Virus record (IMG/VR): IMGVR_UViG_3300042881_003513
Location: 1-63,153 of that record
From: a virus
DNA: 63,153 nucleotides
Strand: one strand, 5' to 3'
The translations under genes were made by a program, and so were the position numbers. This document shows, in pieces, positions 60,430 to 63,153 of this stretch (positions are counted from its first letter, which is position 1; every line of letters begins with the position of its first letter). The notes under the pieces are model-generated. The model ran no database searches and was not told where the DNA came from. It saw only the letters and a list, made by a program, of their open reading frames with translations.

Positions 60430-60470
60430 CTTGCCAGCGTTGCGAATTTGTGAAATCGTGCGGAATGAAT
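60430..60470 (+). repeat. 41-base leader repeat, copy 1
   Basis: CTTGCCAGCGTTGCGAATTT continues into GTGAAATCGTGCGGAATGAA. It matches 60764-60804 at about 33 of 40 positions and ends at the ATG of each gene. TTGCCA, 17 bases and AATCGT are promoter-like, with the ATG five bases later. Confidence 0.6.
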
Positions 60471-60755
60471 AAACCCGAAAAACCGCCGTCCTTCGCCGAT
60501 GAACTCAAGACCGAACGCCTCCGTGCTGGCCTCACGCAGACCGATTGCGCCAGGCTCCTCGATGTGAGCCTGCACACGATTTGCAAGTGGGAGAAGGGAG
60601 CGAGCGCGCTGTCGCTCACGCAAGAAGCGGCACTCGGCAGACTGCGCGCAGCGAAGCCCGCGGTGCCCTCGCTCCAGCAGCAGTTGAGCGCGATGCCGCG
60701 GGCGAAGCTGGAGCGGCTCGCGGCCTCGTTGGTGAAGGGCGGAAATAAAAAGTGA
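60465..60755 (+). CDS. XRE-type helix-turn-helix regulator
   Basis: A 96-residue protein. LKTERLRAGLTQTDCARLLDVSLHTICKWEKG (about 13-44) is a helix-turn-helix of the Xre/Cro kind. The C-terminal helices may dimerise. It is the first gene of the divergent right operon and probably represses one of the two promoters. A longer form from ATG 60396 would add a short cysteine-bearing N-terminus. Confidence 0.75.
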   Translation: MNKPEKPPSFADELKTERLRAGLTQTDCARLLDVSLHTICKWEKGASALSLTQEAALGRLRAAKPAVPSLQQQLSAMPRAKLERLAASLVKGGNKK

Positions 60756-60763
60756 AAATCGTT

Positions 60764-60804
60764 CTTGCGATCGTTTCCATATTGTGAAATCGTGCGGCAT
60801 GAAC
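60764..60804 (+). repeat. 41-base leader repeat, copy 2
   Basis: CTTGCGATCGTTTCCATATT continues into GTGAAATCGTGCGGCATGAA, ending at the ATG at 60799. It may be a second promoter or operator recognised by the same regulator. Confidence 0.6.
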
Positions 60805-61263
60805 AAGACCACAAACCAAGCATCCACCCTCGTAAAACTCACCGATGAACTGCGCGCGCTCGGCGTTGATACGGCATTCGAGGACATCACCGGAGCCGTG
60901 AGCTTCGACGCGAAAGACGGGCGTCATTTCGTCGTCGGAAACGTCAACAGCATCGTCGGCGCCGACATCTACGCCAGCCGCGCCAGCTTCGAGCGCGGGG
61001 ACCTTCCTCAAGGCGATTGGGAAACCGCCAGCGAGGATCCCGCCAGCATCGCGAAGGAATTGCACGCGCTCGCCTTTCCGCTCACCAAGGCGCAGCTTCG
61101 GAAGGAAATCACCAAAGTGAAGTTCGCGATTCGCTACGCCGAGATTCACCACGGTTACAACAGCCCGCAGCGCGCCGAGGTGATCAAGCGACACACGGCC
61201 CTGCAAGTGGCTCTCGGCGCGATCGAGCTCCGTGAACTCGGAATTGAACCCGTGAAATCGTAG
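60799..61263 (+). CDS. Hypothetical protein
   Basis: A 154-residue protein. The first 60 residues are alpha/beta and the rest is helical and basic (FPLTKAQLRKEITKVKFAIRYAEIHHGYNSP). No family was recognised. It shares its 5' leader with the regulator gene, so co-regulation is likely. Confidence 0.6.
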   Translation: MNKTTNQASTLVKLTDELRALGVDTAFEDITGAVSFDAKDGRHFVVGNVNSIVGADIYASRASFERGDLPQGDWETASEDPASIAKELHALAFPLTKAQLRKEITKVKFAIRYAEIHHGYNSPQRAEVIKRHTALQVALGAIELRELGIEPVKS

Positions 61264-61311
61264 TGCGGACACAACTCAACGCCGAGCGCAAAAAAAAGAA
61301 GGAAACAGCCA

Positions 61312-61914
61312 ATGAGCCGACACGCTGACACATTCTTTCGGCGGGAGCCGATCTACCGCGCGATGGCAGACATGCCGGCACTCACCCACTGGCGCGACCG
61401 CGGGCGACCGTGGACGCCGGAGCAGTCGGACGTGCTCCCTTGGATCGTCGCCCTTGGCGTGACGCTGGCCGACGCACAGAGGATTCTCCCGGCGGCTCGA
61501 GTCAAGGGCGTGGTGGAGTTTCTCCCGGCGCGCAACCTCTGGCGCGGCACTGAGGACACGCGACGGCTGGAGGACGTGGCCGATCTCCTGACGCGGAGGA
61601 AGCGCGCGAAGCGCACTCCCAAGCAGCGAGCGGCGAAGCCCGCGCAGCGCAGCACGGCACCGGCTCCCGGCCCGCGAGTCCGATGCAACGACCGCATGGC
61701 CGCGGCGCTCGTCGTGTTCGAGCGATGGAGGAAGGCGAGCAAGGTGCCAGCGTGGACCTTCGCGGACCTCGTTCGCTCGTTCGTGATCCACTCGGGCGAC
61801 GGGAAAGCCGATACCATGCGACGCTACATCCGAGCCCTGCACGCGGCCGGATGGCTCGTCAAGGATGCGGATGGAATGCTCTCAGCCTCATCACCGACGA
61901 CGCCGGCACCGTAG
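61312..61914 (+). CDS. Hypothetical protein with possible winged helix
   Basis: A 200-residue basic protein. Residues 95-130 are Arg/Lys/Pro-rich (RRKRAKRTPKQRAAKPAQRS). Residues 145-190 (FADLVRSFVIHSGDGKADTMRRYIRALHAAGWLV) resemble a winged helix. DNA binding is likely. It ends 15 bases before a terminator. Confidence 0.6.
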   Translation: MSRHADTFFRREPIYRAMADMPALTHWRDRGRPWTPEQSDVLPWIVALGVTLADAQRILPAARVKGVVEFLPARNLWRGTEDTRRLEDVADLLTRRKRAKRTPKQRAAKPAQRSTAPAPGPRVRCNDRMAAALVVFERWRKASKVPAWTFADLVRSFVIHSGDGKADTMRRYIRALHAAGWLVKDADGMLSASSPTTPAP

Positions 61915-61929
61915 CCAGCCACTCCAAGC

Positions 61930-61964
61930 AAGCCCGGCCTGCACTCCAGCTCGCCGGGCTTTTT
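61930..61964 (+). terminator. Rho-independent terminator
   Basis: AAGCCCGGC (61930-61938) pairs with GCCGGGCTT (61953-61961), and the T-run continues to 61964, with TTTTT again at 61973-61977. It closes the rightward operon. Confidence 0.85.
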
Positions 61965-61998
61965 GCTGCCTGTTTTTAATGGTTAAGGTATGTAAGAA

Positions 61999-62200
61999 GG
62001 GACGATTCGGGATGAATTTAGGGACGAATTACAAACCGTCCCGCGGGGGGCTCACACGACGGGATAGTTCTAGGGATGTTTTGTTGTGTGGACACACTAG
62101 TGGTCCACAACAACCATCCCTAGACACATCCCGGCAGTGAGCGGCGACTTTTCGGGGGGCTCGGAAAACTCAAAAACAAAACCGTCCCGAAATCCGTCCC
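61999..62200. repeat. Cluster of GGGAYG repeats
   Basis: GGGACG or GGGATG hexamers on one strand or the other start at 61999, 62009, 62021, 62037, 62073, 62115, 62127, 62183 and 62195. Nine in 200 bases, in both orientations, suggest binding sites for an initiator or regulator. Confidence 0.5.
62070..62123. repeat. Long imperfect inverted repeat
   Basis: CTAGGGATGTTTTGTTGTGT at 62070-62089 is nearly the reverse complement of CACAACAACCATCCCTAG at 62106-62123. The centre is ACACTAGT. Each arm carries one GGGATG repeat. It may form a cruciform or bind a dimeric protein. Confidence 0.65.
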
Positions 62201-62976
62201 GCCGATTTGAGGCGGAAATCAGACGCTCAAAACCTGCACGCCGGAAAGCAGGGGCTGGGACAAGCCGGGGATCGGATTCCACCAGACCGCGCACGCCTTC
62301 GCGAGCTTTGCCGCCGCCTTGCCAGCGCGGGGATTCCACCAAGGGCAGGACAGCGGACGACTCAACAGAAGGGCACCACGGGGCGTACAGCGCGTCGGAT
62401 TTTTGGCGAAATGGGCGAAATCGGGCGTTTCGGGGCTTTTTGCGGGTTCGGGCCGGTTTCATGGACTTCGGGCCAAGACGAGGACGGGGTGCCAATATCA
62501 CACCTCGACCCCCGAGCTGCGATACAGCACGGAAGATTCACGCACCTTTATTACGGAAGAAGCGTAAAAAGGTCAACAAACGACAGACAGACCGTGATCG
62601 GGAAATCGGAAACTCCACACGGAGGCCAACCCTGCGCGCGTGGCCGAACGTGCATGGCCGGCGAACATCGGGTCGGCGGAAGGCCAGGTGCCGGAGCGTG
62701 GTCACGGGCGGTCACACCGGAAGCCGGAAGCTTGACTGCGGCATCGCCGCTCGTCCACGATGCCGGCCGAACCGGATACGGTGATCGAGCGAATCGCGAC
62801 CGAAATCCTGTAATTACCATAACGAAAAGACCGCCGGAAGTTATGGAAATTAGAGCGAATGCCGTAAGTGTCTCGGAATCAGCAACTTAGCAAAAGTGAT
62901 AACATCCCACAATAGACAAAAAATCAAATTGAAACCGAAAAGCGAAAACCACCGACCGACGACCGCGGCCTCGACC

Positions 62977-63153
62977 GCCGAGCTGCACACCGTCCGCCTG
63001 CCTCGGTTCCCGATTCGACCTCGGCATCCACTCAGCATGTTCACGATTGCGTCGGCGACCACGGCCCACGGTGCCAGCCGGGGCGGATGGGCAGACGCTC
63101 CAGTCCGCCCGCTCCCGCCCACGGGCGATCTCGGGTTCACTTAACTGCCCCTC
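62977..63153. repeat. Terminal direct repeat, right copy
   Basis: It repeats 1-177 with one mismatch. Joining the two copies gives a 62,976 bp circle. Confidence 0.9.

Larger units (their letters stand above)
61965..62976. other. Non-coding region, candidate origin or control region
   Basis: About 1 kb with no supported gene. Two long frames (62137 and 62207) are Arg-rich and lack ribosome sites. The left 240 bases hold GGGAYG repeats and a long inverted repeat, described separately. The last 100 bases before the terminal repeat are AT-rich. This is the only large gap in the genome, so an origin, packaging site or partition-like element is plausible. Confidence 0.45.

Noticed and set aside
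62137-62890. Two long overlapping frames in the right-end gap
   Set aside because: Both are Arg/Gly-rich with no domain or start signal, and they overlap one another and the repeat cluster.

Overview
The window is the complete genome of a tailed bacteriophage, apparently of podovirus type. The first and last 177 bases are the same sequence with one mismatch, so the real molecule is about 62,976 bp and is either circular or assembled from circularly permuted ends. There is a packaging, capsid and tail set, a lysis cassette and a recombination/replication set. No integrase, DNA polymerase or RNA polymerase was recognised. The host is not shown directly. GC content is high, many starts lack a Shine-Dalgarno sequence, and the integron attC-like sites have a shape I associate from memory with Verrucomicrobiota; that host assignment is inference.

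Layout, left to right. 366-5979 (+) holds small early-packaging genes, a small terminase-like protein, a YugP-type membrane zinc peptidase and a large terminase with an N-terminal CX5R phosphatase-like domain. 6111-7717 (+) is a lower-GC helicase pair closed by a terminator. 7840-23256 (+) holds a likely internal virion protein and a 4,632-residue polyvalent protein with an adenine methylase and an SNF2-type helicase. 23257-23545 carries a structured RNA candidate and an initiator-like tRNA-Met. 23546-30601 (+) encodes the portal and virion or fibre proteins. 30598-32535 (+) is the lysis cassette with an M15 endolysin. 32783-35504 (+) is scaffold plus major capsid, followed by a terminator. 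35581-40794 (+) holds head-tail connector and tail fibre genes.

40867-44864 (+) is a recombination block: a nuclease, an SSB-like protein, a Red-beta/RecT annealase and a DUF2800 exonuclease. 44918-49511 (+) is the most unusual region. It holds methyltransferases, a PAPS-reductase-like enzyme, a lipoprotein and small unknown genes, punctuated by five attC-like integron recombination sites. 49614-56221 (+) holds a second helicase, a Dam-type methylase, a primase-helicase and an SMC/RecF-like ATPase, and ends in a bidirectional terminator. 56284-60330 (-) is an operon of small accessory genes. 60465-61914 (+) is divergent from it and begins with an XRE-type regulator. 61965 to the end, plus 1-365, is non-coding and carries a cluster of GGGAYG repeats around a long inverted repeat, which is a candidate origin or control region.

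The working picture: the recombination and replication genes process concatemeric DNA, the terminase packages it, and the giant polyvalent protein is probably carried in the capsid and enters the host with the DNA, where its methylase and helicase domains could counter defences. Several further methylases would modify the phage DNA. The cassette array looks like a site where host integron cassettes have been captured and fused to phage transcription.
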